Assembly: GCA_026075535.2 (NCBI GenBank)
Contig: AP026539.1
Location: 7,936,001 to 8,000,000 of the forward strand
From: Tricholoma matsutake
Taxonomy: Eukaryota; Basidiomycota; Agaricomycetes; Agaricales; Tricholomataceae
Direction: 5' to 3'
Length of the DNA stretch: 64,000 nucleotides
Every line of letters starts with the position of its first letter. Position 1 is the stretch's first letter. Below the pieces are notes generated by a model. It saw only the letters and a list, made by a program, of their open reading frames with translations. It ran no database searches and was not told the origin of the DNA. Shown one piece after another: positions 7,713 through 19,581 of the stretch. The position numbers and the translations under genes are program-made.

Positions 7713-9635
7713 ATGTCAGAATCATTCTCGAGAAGAGGGGGGAGATCGGGCGAAGCGATGGACGAGGGGGGACTCTCTAGATCGGGTATGCCCAGAACTC
7801 CTGGCGACGATCCAATTGACTCTCTGCGGCTCTCTTCGAGCCGCAGATCCACACAGAATGCTCCCTCAGTGGGCCCTCACAGGACCCAAAGAGGCTCTCC
7901 AACCCCCTCCCCCTATGGGGCGGGCATCGTTACTCTGCGAGCACAGCGTTTCAGGGTGCCAGTGTTATCGTCCAGGGATGCGACTGCGTCTCCTGCACCA
8001 CCAGCCACCCCTTCTACACCCGCCTCATGGGCTGACGAAGTGGCCAACAATCTCTCTACCCACGTCATTCAGGACACGGAGATGGCAAGCGATGACTGGA
8101 GCGGACCCCAGACCTTCGCCAAAGACTTGGGAGAGTATGCTGAAGGATTCCGAGTTGTCCTTAACAGGACGGGATCTAGACGACCAACTGCTGAAGAACG
8201 GCAGCTCATAGCGGAACAACTGGGCTCGGTGCTGGCAGCAGCTGCCGAGGCTGGATTAGATCGCAACTCTGGAAACACTACGCTCCGGAGCACTATAGAC
8301 AGAATGGCTGGGGGCAGTAAATGGCCGAGGTCGGGCACTGTCACCAACGATCCCAACGACGTCCCAAGGACAGAGTACCTGGAGGGATGGGATGGGCAAC
8401 GCCCCCCCCCTCACAAATCAGCGAGGACTCGAGGCCCGAAAGGGGCTTGACCTCTTCCTAAACCCCCAACAGGGGGCGTCTCTTCATCATGGGGTCGTGG
8501 ACCACCTCCCCCCGTGAACTGGTCCACCAGGCCTTCGGGCAGGGGGACCTTTGCTCAGGTTGCTCGCTTCCCTGGGGGGCGAGCACCTAACACTTCCATG
8601 GATGGCCTTGTGCGACTAGCCAAGGCCTTCCCTGAACTTCCGACCAACAAGCTGGCTGACATACAGCAGCATGTTGGTCCCTCCAGACCGAAGGCTGCAA
8701 AGCCCTCACCTACTGTCCATGGACCGTCGAGACGACAGGTCCTGGTTCATGTTCGTCCCCCCCTTGGAGCGGAAACGAACCCTGCTGACTTCTTGGACCA
8801 CGTCTGAGTCACTCTCGGTCTGCACCACTCCAAACTAGTGGCCCAGTCCGCATCAATGCATGCTGGTAACCTATCAGTAGCTACAGACGTCGTGGCCTCC
8901 GAGGAGGACCTTCGTTGTTTTAAGGAGGCCGCCCACAAGGCGTTCCCCTTCGCGTTGCAAGTGGACGCAGTGTTACCTACATCCACATCGTACCTGAAGC
9001 TGGTCGATGTGCCTTTTATTGCTAACGACAAGGCGCTCACGCCTGATGTCGTCGTTGCACACCTGGGGAAGTCCGGAATATTGGACCTCGCTGTGTTACA
9101 AGTCCCTCCCCGAGTAGTACGTGATTCGAAAATGTCGGATACGTGCACCGTCTACCTTAACATCGCTGACTCAGTCAGCGGTGCACGAGCCAAGGCTCTT
9201 ATCAGTCGGGGTGTTCAATTTGGACGCTATGTCGCTTATGTTAGGGCTGCCAGGGCGAACCCTGGACTGCCCCTGTGCCAACGGTGCTGGAAATGGGGAC
9301 ATCCCACCCCGGCATGCAGAGCTCCACAGACCAAATGTCCGGTCTGTGCAGGTCCACACCGCAAAGAGCACCACCGTGCCCTTGCAGGGTGCTGTAAGGG
9401 AAATGCCAAGGCGAACCCTCCCGTTCCAGCTACCCCAGAGGGGGCAGCCTGTCCTCACCCAGCTAGGTACATTAACTGCCGGAAAAACCACGCATCCGAC
9501 GATTGTCGATGCAATTTCTGGCGACATCGCTTCGACTGTGATTGGATCAAAGCTCGCTACGACGAGGTGAGTGCGAGACGTAACTCTCGCTCCCCTCCTA
9601 CTTACCATCCCGCAGGATGCGGTGGCCGAACATAA
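7713..9635 (+). pseudogene. L3 ORF1 (Gag-like), two in-frame TGA
   Basis: The frame has exactly the 641 codons of the intact L6 ORF1. It is broken by TGA at 8448-8450 and TGA at 8805-8807; both are CGA in other copies, so both are C-to-T changes in CpG. The N-terminal part is Ser/Pro/Thr-rich (SPTPSPYGAG). The middle has a folded region (KEAAHKAFPFALQVDAVLPTS...). The C-terminal part has three knuckles starting at CQRCWKWGHPTPAC (about 9276). The first TGA is shared with L9, so it may mark a subfamily rather than an independent loss. Confidence 0.8.
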
Positions 9636-10775
9636 ATGAGGGACAGACTTAGATCTACCCCACAGTTACGCATATTTAGTCAGAATGTGAACCGTAATTG
9701 GGGATACATGGACTCGTTACTGGCTGATTTCGTAGATGATTACGATTTGCTTTTCATCCAAGAGCCGCCCTGGCGATTGATAAGACACGCCCCTTCTGCC
9801 CACAACAGGGAAGGGGACGAAGTTATAGGTCCACCAATGAGCCCAAACTGGGGATCTCTAGTGCGCCCATCGGGAATCGACTCCCCGCCACGAGTTGCTG
9901 TCTACTTTGCGAACAGCATCGCTAATCTAAGACCAGGTCTCAGACGAGATCTGATCGATGATCGTGACATCCTCTTGTTCTCACTGGAAATAGGGGAGGA
10001 CGTCATGCTACTCGCTAACGTATACTCGGATAGCCAACACTCGGCCATCGCGCTCCTGTTTGAGAACGTCATGCTGATTCCTCGCCTACATTTCATGTGT
10101 GGCGACTTCAACGTGAGACACGTCTCCTGGGACCCCCAGGGGCCTGAACACTCTATTCACGCTGACCACTTAGTGGAAACGGCCACGGCATTAGGCCTGA
10201 CTAGAGCCCTACCAGTAGTGGAAGGCCCTACCCATTTCCCCCCTCAACAGGGCTTTCACCCCACAGTGATCGACCTGATGTTCATACCTACAGATCTTAG
10301 ATTTGTATTGTACTGTGAGATTGTACCTGAAGCCAGGGGGACGTCTGACCACGCTCCTCTGACGTTAGTGCTGCCTGGCCCGGGATCTCTGGTCCCGGTT
10401 ACCAAGTGGTCCATCAAAAAAGGATCCGAGGAGGAAGCATCGTACCGGGATGCCGTCTCCTCCGCTTTAACTCCGTGGCTAGATTGGCACGGAGATACCT
10501 CGGCAGAAATCGATGAGGTCGTTTCAGCAATATCAGCGATTTTAAACAAGGCATGGGAAAACCATGCCAAGGAATCTCGCCTTGGCAAGTCGTCCAAAGG
10601 CTGGTGGACAGACGAATGCAGCGGTGCCCTCGACGCTTACAGAGCCTCTCATGATGAGGAGGACTGGAAGCTCTATAGGAAAGTCATGCGACGTGCAAAG
10701 CGCGACTTTTTTGATGACCGTATCCAAGAAGTGGCTACGATGAACAGACGACCCTGGGATCTGATGTCCTGGACT
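9636..10775 (+). pseudogene. L3 ORF2, endonuclease part, cut by L4
   Basis: Begins immediately after the ORF1 TAA (TAAATG junction). It is open through the AP-endonuclease domain (QNVN, IQEPPW, CGDFNVRH, TSDHAPL) to DLMSWT, where the L4 poly-T enters. The frame resumes at 21670 (RQRNLPSYEAISYRG...) for about 46 codons before L5. Codons read through the poly-T (a phenylalanine run) are artefactual. Confidence 0.85.
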
Positions 10776-11314
10776 TTTTTTTTTTTTTTGGGTCAAAAGT
10801 TTATAATGCGGCGCCCGATCGCAGTCCGCGGTAGAGACATACAAACGAAGTACACTACGCCCAGCCCAAGTCCTCCTCCTGCTGATCTTCGCACCAACCA
10901 CCTGGATAGCTGCAATGACCACTAAGGGGGCCCCCTTTATCGAGTAAACAGACTTGCCAGTGGTGGCGTACCGACAACCCGAGCTTGACGATGCCGTGTT
11001 CCCCGAATCCCCACGGGTATGAGTGCAAGATTTAGGGGATACTGCCGCCCCGACGTGAGCCTCTCAGCTCGGAAAGGAGAGTGTAGTCGACCGGAGTTGA
11101 CGCAACGCATAACTGACAGAGGATCTGAAAGCGCTCAGGCGCCTCCCCGAACCGGTACCTAGTTTTGTGTCCCCCCTCCCTGACAGTCGCTCCTGAACAC
11201 GGGTGGGCCCCCTTTATGAGGGTTGACGGACTCGTCTGGTGCCCTACGGCCACCCCGACATACCGATAACACTAGCCAGAACCAGACGAGGGTCATACAC
11301 CCTGCGCGCACAAC

Positions 11315-13406
11315 CTATCCTGGATCCCACGCAAGTGAGTTGAACGATCCTAGTGCAGGATTGTTGTCCATGAATTCGTGGAAGCCTTCGACAGAGTCTG
11401 GGCTCGCACAAGTTTCTTTGCGATCCACCTTGGGGCAGACGCATAGCAGATGATCCCGAGTTTGTATCTCAGGACCAAGGCACCAGCATTGGTACTCCCC
11501 GTCGAGGGATAAACGTTGGCGATACTCCCCTATAGGAGCATGGCCAGTGATCATACGAGTCGAACGGGAAGTCAATGTAGTGTTGTTTCCCATTACTTTC
11601 AGCCAAGGCCCACCTTTGTGAGTCGAGGGTAATACCGGTTTTCCACCTACTCCTTTGAGTTGGTAGAAGTGCCGACCACGATACGCCGGATCTGAGAACT
11701 GGGTGTGCCAATCCTTGCAAACAGCCTTTTCGACCTGATTTTTAAGGTAGTCTAGAGACGTCCGCAGGTGTCTGCCCACGGAGATCTTGGTAGATGTAGC
11801 TACATCGTGAGCCATCTTATGAACGTTCCACTCGAACTTCGAGGGGACATGCCAGAATGTAATGTTTCTCTCCTTGTCCCCAGCAAGCCAGGGTCGAAGG
11901 GAGCGACAAGCATCCAGGGCAAATATTTGCCCAGAGCGTGGTTTAGGATCAATTAGGGACTCAATGCCCGTAGTAGAATCCGAGAAGATCACCAACTTTC
12001 TGCATCCTCTGCTGCACGCAGCCGAGACGCCCAGTTGGAGAGCGAAGAGTTCGACTTCTGGGGGGGTTCTTCTCCCAGAGGCTGAGACAATGTGATCGAC
12101 CTGCTCTCCCTGTCCGAAGACAAGAGCGCAGGCGACGGCTTGGAATTTAGCATCTGTGGGCACCGACGCGTCCACTGCGACGACAAGAGTGTCATCCTCC
12201 ACTTGGGCCGATGCCCAGGCTTTATCGAGGTCGCTCTTGTAAGAATTCCTCGCTCCATCCTCCTTAGAGGTGAGGCGATGAGAGGAGAAGCGAGTGGGGA
12301 AAAGATCCTTCACTCTGTTCCCAGGTGTGTTTTCTTCCCCGAAGGGGTCGAATTCATTGCCTGGTACGAGGGCCAGAGCTGCGGCCGAAGCGACAGATGG
12401 GCCTTGTAGGGTGAGTGTGTCAAGCACGTTCCCCCCCCAGAGTCCTAGCTCATGAGAGTGGGTAGTGCCAACGTGATTAGGTCCTAAGATAGCTCTTAGA
12501 GGGTGAGACGGCGCCAATAGGGGGGTTCTGAACACTCCTCTGTCGACTAGACGGCGCAGTAACAGCTGCATGGGCAGCAGTCCTGCGATACTTTCCAGAC
12601 CACCAATAGGGGTGGTTCTGAAGGCACCGAGGATCCAGCGAGCAGCAATGGACTGCACCTGGGCCAGCGTTTTGATGACACCTTTGACGCGAGCGCCTTT
12701 GCAATGCCAGAGTCTGAGTCCGTATGTCATAATAGGCACGACACACGAACGGTACAGGAGGCGCTTCTGCATGGGGGTTAGCCCTCTGACAGAATTGCCG
12801 AGCATTCCCATCGCCCTCGCAGTGGTAAGGGCTTTGGTGGAGTAGAACCGCGTGTGCTCTTTGAAAGAGAGTTTGCGGTCGAAGAAGAAACCAAGGTACC
12901 TCCAGGTAACCTTGGGTTTGAGGGGGGTGTTGCCCGTGTATGGGGCAAAGCCGAGATCGATGGGTAAGGGAGTGAATCTCCTCGCCCTTGAGAAGTGAAA
13001 GATTTCAGACTTGTCATGTTCAAGGACAAGCCCGAGGGAGGTGAACGCCTGGAATATCCAGCCGTACGCTTTCTTGAGCAAGGGGAGGTTATCCTCTAGC
13101 TGTGGGGAGCGGGCGATGAGAGTGCCATCGTCCACATAAGACATGAGATCGACATCTCTGCCGATTTCGCTTCTTCTGAAGAGCTTCATGATAGGCGTCA
13201 AATACAACGCTGATAAGACAGGGGATAAGGCAGAGCCTTGCCCCACTCCCACATCGGCTGCAAAGGAGCCAGATGAGAAAGTGTTCCATTTGTAGGTCGT
13301 CTTGCGACCGACTAGGTAAGACCGGAAGAAGTTCACTACTTGCGCAGGGAACCCCGACCGAGAGATGATCTCCAACAGAACCTGGTGGTTCAAGGAGGGG
13401 AAGAAT
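11315..13406 (-). CDS. L4 ORF2, C-terminal part (RT palm to CCHC)
   Basis: The largest of three pieces of one ORF2 on the minus strand (21182-19582, 15462-15271, 13391-11315). Without the S insertions and with each target duplication counted once, they total 3870 nt, exactly 1290 codons. This piece encodes NHQVLLEIISRSGFPAQ, GQGSALSP, the SYVDD catalytic box, thumb, RNase H (VAVDAS, VELFALQLG, IFSDST) and the C-terminal CWCLGPEIQTRDHLLCVC finger, and ends FNSLAWDPG. As it stands the gene is disrupted. Confidence 0.85.
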
Positions 13407-15270
13407 CGCTCCTTGACTTGTTACAACCACTACAAACAGTGGTAAACACCTCTGCTCAACGTTGCCAGCGACATCGACACTTCAATTTACGTCCGATTTT
13501 CGATCGGATTTCACCATCACGAACGCTCTCGGCGTCTCCAGGCCTGCCCTGATTTGCTAAGAGATCCGTCCATCCGATCCCTGGGGATGCCCCGGTCATT
13601 GTTTTTGACAATGGCTGCTATTCATCTTGTTCCCCTGTGCTTCGAGGATCCTGGCTAGGTGAGTGGTGTCTATGAAAGAGTAGTCTAGGTCCCTATGGGG
13701 GCTTAGAGTGGGTGTGGGATGCCTGCTTCAACGCTTGCCCAAGTCGACGCACTCGTTTAGTTGGGGGAGGTCTGGCTCAGGGGGAGGGACATCGTTACTG
13801 GACTGCTGGTTGTCTCTGGGGCTTCCAACCTCCATGCTATGTGAGTCACTACTACTAGGGACAAGCTACACTGACTACCTGTTGGAATACACCGTCGCTA
13901 AAAGGGGCCAGGTGACGGTGCCCCCTGATATCTAGGTCGATGCTCTGGTGGCCGCATTTCACCACCGACTCCTCACCTCCGGTGCTCACTCCTCTGGGGT
14001 GTTATGACCCGGGTTCAATCTTCTCCCACCAGGCAACAGGATGCGCGGCCTGTTCGCCCCCTCGGAGCGTTTGGAGGCTGTATCGGGTGGACCTGGAACT
14101 GAGAAAAGGGGCCATCTGTTATCGATCTTACGCTACGTACTTTGACTCTTATCGTCATTTACCTGTGCTAACTCACTCTCAATGCCCAAGCGGCTGAACA
14201 GAGACCAAACCACACGCTGGGGCCTTCACGACCCCACCTTGACTACGGGTGACATCGTTGGTGATGATGCCCAAGACTACGACACCCAGCTCTCACAGAA
14301 CAAACTGGAGGTAGCAGCTGCCCTAGGCAGTTTGAGATCTGTGGGCTGGGGAGGACCTCCCTGACCCTGACGACTACGTGGACTCTCTTGCTAGGCAGGA
14401 GGCCCTCGCTTACACTGCACGCTGCGTATTTCGATCACTTGCATCATATACCAGTACTAACTTGCTCCTGATGCCCAAGTGGACAACCAGAGACGATCGT
14501 TCCAACGATCCTACGCCTCCGGAAGCTGTTCCAGCTTCCTGTGTGGTGATGCCAACAGCTCTAGCAGAGCTCCAATCTGGGGAACCCTCGTTCCCAGTAC
14601 AGTGCCGTCATCATCACAGATGGCCGTGCTGCTACTTGTGTGGGGCATCCTGCTCCACACCCATCACCGCCAGTCCGCTGGCTGCTGTCGGGTTGGTGAC
14701 AAATGTCGCTACCCTTTATGTTCTCCCCGCTGCAGGGGGGAAATTGCTACCGAGTGCATGTGCTTGCAGTGCATTTGCTCGAGGGGGGCTTTGGCCCCCT
14801 GCTTACGGCGGTTCCGGTGAATAACCAGGTGAACAACCAGCTGCCACATTACTGTTACTCGTGCATGACACGGTGATGGTCCACCTCGTTCATCCGGGGT
14901 GGTCAATCCTCGTTGGCTGGGAGTATGCGGACGGTTATTCCTCCCGCAAGGGGGGATTTACAGTGAATTAACACGGCCGCGCCTGATCTGACTTCGGTTG
15001 GATATGTGGCTGGGGGACCGCTTCGCACCAGCTGACGATCTAATGGCTAGCTTCGGGAGGGGGTCTCCCCCTCCAGACTATTGCCTTTCCTGGCTGAGAG
15101 GCCAACGTCTGTGGCACTGCCCGCCTAAAGTGGCTAAAACGAGGACCTGGGTAGGATATGGGTGAGGGGAAGCGTAGTTATAGTAGTACCCAAGTTTGTA
15201 TCCTGCTCCGCGGACTGCGATCGAGCCCCGCATTATAAATTGTTGACCCAACAAAAAAAAAAAAAAAAAA
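13407..15270 (+). mobile_element. s3: S element, SC subfamily
   Basis: A complete 1.86-kb copy flanked by the 15-bp duplication AAGGAGGGGAAGAAT (13392-13406 and 15271-15285), inserted into L4 ORF2. It starts CGCTCCTTGACTTGTTACAA and ends TTGACCC + A-rich tail (15251-15270, with one C). It carries the SC-specific duplicated start region at about 14425-14500 and lacks the SA core. Confidence 0.92.
14182..14824 (+). pseudogene. SC-type ORF remnant of s3
   Basis: The first frame (14182-14364, MPKRLNRDQTT...) keeps the acidic GDDAQDYDTQ segment, then ends after a 2-nt deletion relative to SA. A second frame (14378-14824, 148 codons) includes the repeated start MPKWTTRDDRSND at about 14471, the joined AELQSGEPS C-terminal motif and then 3' UTR-derived codons. 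Similar 148-codon frames stay open in most SC copies. Because part lies over structured UTR sequence, it is unclear whether this is translated. Confidence 0.55.
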
Positions 15271-15285
15271 AAGGAGGGGAAGAAT

Positions 15286-15473
15286 TGAGCGATGTCGAAA
15301 GCAACAACACTTGTCTTAAGTCCTTTGGCCCATCCTGCCCTGACAAGATGAGTGAGGTAGATTCCTGCGTCCTCAGTGGAACGCTGGGCGACACCCCCGA
15401 ACTGATTCTGCTCGAAGGCCTCGTGTGCGACGCCGTCGAATTGAAGTCGTCTGGACAACATTTTTTCGACCAA
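15286..15473 (-). CDS. L4 ORF2, fingers segment between s3 and s4
   Basis: Minus-strand codons for LVEKMLSRRLQFDGV...AFEQNQFGG...AFDIAQFFPS, the start of the reverse transcriptase including the first catalytic Asp (FDIAQFF). They are bounded by the target duplications of s3 (right part of 15271-15285) and s4 (15463-15473). They join 13391 on one side and 19582 on the other when the S insertions are removed. Confidence 0.85.
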
Positions 15474-15739
15474 TTTTTTTTTTTTTTTTTTTGGATCAGA
15501 ATTTATAACGCGGGGCTCAAATGCAGTCCGCGGAGCAAGGTACAAACTTGGGTACTACTTTATCTACGCGTTCCCCTTGCCCATCTCCCACTCAGGTCCC
15601 CGTTTTGACCACCTTAGGCGGGCAGTTCCACAGACGCTGGCCTCTCAGCCAGGAAAGGCAATAATCTGGAGGGGGAGCCCCCCCTCCCGAAGTTAGCCAA
15701 TAGATCACCCACTGGAGCAAATGGTCCCCCAGCAGACGG

Positions 15740-17598
15740 CACTCCTTGACTTGTTACAACCACTATAAACAGTGGTAAACACCTCTGCTCAACGTTGCCA
15801 GCGACGTCGACACTTCAATTTACGTCCGATTTTCGATCGGATTTCACCATCACGAACGCTCTCGGCGTCTCCAGGCCTGCCCTGATTTGCTAAGAGATCC
15901 GTCCATCCGATCCCCGGGGATGCCCCAGTCATTGTTTTTGACAATGGCTGCTATTCGTCTTGTTCCCCTGTGCTTCGAGGATCCTGGCTAGGTGGGTGGT
16001 GTCTATGAAAGAGTAGTCTAGGTCCCTATGGGGGCTTAGAGTGGGTGTGGGATGCCTGCTTCAATGCTCGCCCAAGTCGACACACTCATTTAGTTGGGGG
16101 AGGTCTGGCTCAGGGGGAGGGACATTGTTACTGGACTGCTGGTTGTCTCTGGGGCTTCCAACCTCCATGCTATGTGAGTCACTACTACTAGGGACAAGCT
16201 ACACTGACTACCTGTTGGAATACACCGTCGCTAAAAGGGGCCGGGTGATGGTGCCCCCTGATAGCTAGGTCGATGCTCTGGTGGCCGCATTTCACCACCG
16301 ACTCCTCACCTCCGGTGCTCACTCCTCTGGGGTGTTATGACCCGGGTTCAATCTTCTCCCACCAGGCAACAGGATGCGCAGCCTGTTCGCCTCCTCGGAG
16401 CGTTTGGAGGCTATATCGGGTGGACCTGGAACTGAGATAAGGGGCCATCTGTTATCGACCTTACGCTACGTATTTTGACTGTTATTGTCATTTACCTGTG
16501 CTAACTCACTCTCAATGCCCAAACGGCTGAACAGAGACCAAACCACATGCTGGGGCCTTCACGACCCCACCTTGATCACGCGTGACATCATTGGTGATGA
16601 TGCCCAAGACTACGACACCCAATTCTCACAGAACGAACTGGAGGTAGCAGCTGGCCTAGGCAGTTTGAGATCTGTGGGCCGGGGAGGACCTCCCCGACCC
16701 TGACGACTACGTGGACTCTCCTGCTAGGCAGGAGGCTCTCGCTTACACTGCACGCTGCGTATTTCGATCATTTGCATCATATACCAGTACTAACTTGCTC
16801 CTGATGCCCAAGCGGACAACCAGAGACAATCATTCCAACGATCCCACGCCTCCGGCAGCTGTTCCAGCTTCCTGGGTGGTGATGCCAACAGCTCTAGCAG
16901 AGCTCCAATCTGGGGAACCCTCGTTCCCAGTACAGTGCCGTCATCATCACAGATGGCCGTGCTGCTACTTGTGTGGGGCATCCTGCTCCACACCCATCAC
17001 CGCCAGTCCGCTGGCTGCTGTCGGGTTGGTGACAAATGTCGCTACCCTTTACGTTCTCCCTGCTGCGGGGGGGAAATTGCTATCGAGTGCATGTGCTGGC
17101 AGTGCATTTGCTCGAGGGGGGCTTTGGCCCCCTGCTTACGGCGGTTCCGGTGAATAACCAGGTGAACAACCAGCTGCCACATTACTGTTACTCGTGCATG
17201 ACACGGTGATGGTCCACCTCGTTTATCTGGGGTGGTCAATCCTCGTTGGCTGGGAGTATGCGGACGGTTATTCCTCCCGCAAGGGGGGATTTACGGTGAA
17301 TTGACACTGCTGTGCCTGATCTGACTTCGGTCAGATATGTGGCCGGGGGACCGCTTTGCACCAGCTGACGATCTAATGGCTAGCTTCGGAAGGGGGTCTC
17401 CCCCTCCAGATTATTGCCTTTCCTGGCTGAGAGGCCAACGTCTGTGGCACTGCCCACCTAAAGTGGCTAAAACGAGGACCTGGGTGGGATATGGGTGAGG
17501 GGAAGCGTAGTTATAGTAGTACCCAAGTTTGTATCCTGCTCCACGGACTGCGATCGAGCCCCGCGTTATAAATTGTTGACCCAAAAAAAAAAAAAAAA
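15740..17598 (+). mobile_element. s5: S element, SC subfamily
   Basis: A complete 1.86-kb copy inside s4, flanked by AAATGGTCCCCCAGC (15719-15733 and 17599-17613). Six extra bases AGACGG lie before its first base, which begins CACTCC instead of CGCTCC. Poly-A ends at about 17600. This is the deepest level seen: s5 in s4 in L4 in L3 in L2. Confidence 0.92.
16515..17157 (+). pseudogene. SC-type ORF remnant of s5
   Basis: Same organisation as s3: a first frame MPKRLNRDQTTCWGLHD (from 16515) stopping at 16703, then a second frame (16711-17157) with the repeated MPKRTTRDN start near 16804, the AELQSGEPS motif and a UTR-derived tail. It is nearly identical to s3 and s7, so these copies separated recently. 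Confidence 0.55.
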
Positions 17599-17989
17599 AA
17601 ATGGTCCCCCAGCCACATGTCCGACCAAGGCCAGACCAGGTGCAGCAGTGTTAATTCACCGTAAATCCCCCCTTGCGGGAGGAATAACCGTCTGCGTTTT
17701 TCCAGCCAACGAGGATTGACCACCCCAGATGAATGAGGTGGACCATCACCGTGTTGTGCACAAGTGACAGTAACGAGGCGGGTGGTTGTTCACCTGGTTA
17801 TTCACCATGACCGCCGTAAGTAGGGGGCCGAGACCCCCCTCGAGCAAATGCACCCATGTGCACGCACTCGATGACATCGTCCCCCCCGCAGTGGGGGGAA
17901 GGTATAGGGAAGCGACACCATGTCACCATCCCGATGGTGGCCACCAGTTACTTGGTGGCCGTGAACGTAGAGGGGGATAGCCCCCTGTA

Positions 17990-18799
17990 CTAGTTGCGGC
18001 GCTGCTGTCCACGAGGACCTCGAGGACGGCGGCGCCATGCTGGGGACGAGGGTTCCCCAGATTGAGGCTCTGATTGAGCAGTGTGCACCGCCGCGTAGGA
18101 AGCCCGGAAGGCTGCCGGAGACGTGAGATCGAGAGGTGTCGGAACAGCTGCTAGTTCTGCCGACATCGTCTCAGACAGTCGCCAGGTGGTCATGAATAAC
18201 TCCCAGGCCATTTGGCGCCATGCGTTCCTCTCTGCAGGGGGAATGGCGGATGTATGGACGGTACCAACGAACATGGTCATCGCATCGAGTTGGTGTAGCA
18301 TGGCATGAGAGGTGGCTTCAATTTCCAGCCTCTCATTCACAGATAACGGCACTTTGTCCTACACCAACTCAGGGATGGGGGGCAAAGGCGGTAATGGGGC
18401 AGGGGATGCCTCCAGATAGAAGAGCACAGCAATGCCGAGCTCCTGAGTGTACATGTCCTCGCATTCGAGACTGCGAGTCCATCGTTTATGTGCGACATGG
18501 ACGTCCTGTGCCCACAGCACACGGTCTATCGTTTGCCTCGAGGCCAGCTTGGGGCTGCTCTCGGCGTAATTGAGGGCCTCTTGCATAGCAAGAGAGTCCT
18601 CGTCATCCTCAGGGTCGGAGAGGTCCTCTCCAGCCCATAGATCTCTAACTGCCCGTAGGGCAGTAGCTACATCCGGATCGTCTTGATCGTACCGGGTGTC
18701 GTAGTCTTGGACGCCATTGTCATAGATGTCGCCCGTAATCAGGGAGGGGTCGTGTAGACCCCAGCGTGGTGTTTGGGCTCTGGTTCGCCGTTTAGGCAT
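17990..18799 (-). pseudogene. SA protein gene of s4, one nonsense codon
   Basis: A 270-codon minus-strand frame from ATG 18799 to the stop at 17990. It is full length, but TAG replaces GAG in the IPELVEDE motif (about 18356-18358: PIPELV-stop-DKVPLS). The rest, including RNAWRQMAWELF and the arginine-rich tail, is intact. A start at MPLSVNERLE (18352) could still give the C-terminal 120 residues. Confidence 0.8.
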
Positions 18800-19581
18800 T
18801 GAGAGGGGAAGTTAATGCTAGTAGGTGATAGTAGAAATCAAGATACGTAGCGTGCCATCGATAACGGTTGGTCCCTTATCTCTATTCCGGGTCCACCCGA
18901 TACTGCCTCCGAACGCTCCAAGGGGGGGACAGGCCGCACATCCTGTCGCCCAGTGGGAGAAGACTGAACCCGGGTCATAACACCCTAGAAGAGTGAGCAC
19001 CGGAGGTAGAGAGTTGGTGGTGAGTAGCGGCCACCAGAGCGTCAACCTAGCTGTCAGGGGGCACCATCGCCCGGCCCCTTTTAACGATGGTGTATTCCAA
19101 TGGGTAGTCAGTGTAGCATGTCTCTAGTAATAGAAACTCACAGAGCATGGAGGCTGGGAGCCTCCCAGAGGGCCAGCAGTCCAGTAAGAATGTCCTTCCC
19201 CCTAAGCCAGACCTCCCCCAGCTAAACGAGCGCTTCTACTTGGGCGAGCGTTGAAGCAGGCATCCCACACCCACTCTAAGCCCCGATAGGGACCCAGACT
19301 ACTCTTTCATAGACATCACTCACCTAGCCAGGATCCTCGAAGCTAAGGGGAACGAGACAGATAGCAGTCACTGTTGGAAACAATGACCGAGACATCCCCG
19401 AAGATCCGATGGACAGATCTCTTAGCAAATCAGGGCAGGCCTGGAGACGCCGAGAGCGTTCGTCATGGCGAAGTCCGATCAAAAATTGGACAAAAATTGA
19501 AATGTCGACGTCGCGTGCAATGTTGAGCAGAGGTGTTTACCACTATTTATGGTGGTTGTAACAAGTCAAGGAGCGTGCGTG

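Larger units (their letters stand above)
15474..19581 (-). mobile_element. s4: S element, SA subfamily, interrupted by s5
   Basis: A minus-strand S with poly-T 15474-15492, the SA-type terminus and 5' end at 19575. Six extra bases (19576-19581) precede the right duplication. The target duplication is TTTTCGACCAA (15463-15473 and 19582-19592) in L4. Pieces are 15474-15733 and 17614-19575, with s5 in its 3' UTR. Confidence 0.9.

Noticed and set aside
10256..10597. Recurrent 113-codon antisense frames over the LINE endonuclease region (also 5411-5752, 20221-20562, 49668-50009)
   Set aside because: They lie antisense to the strongly conserved ORF2, appear wherever that sequence does and show no independent features. 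They are shadows of codon bias.
9636..10925. A 429-codon frame ending in a phenylalanine run
   Set aside because: It reads from L3 ORF2 through the L4 poly-T into reversed 3' UTR. The last 50 or so codons are an insertion artefact.
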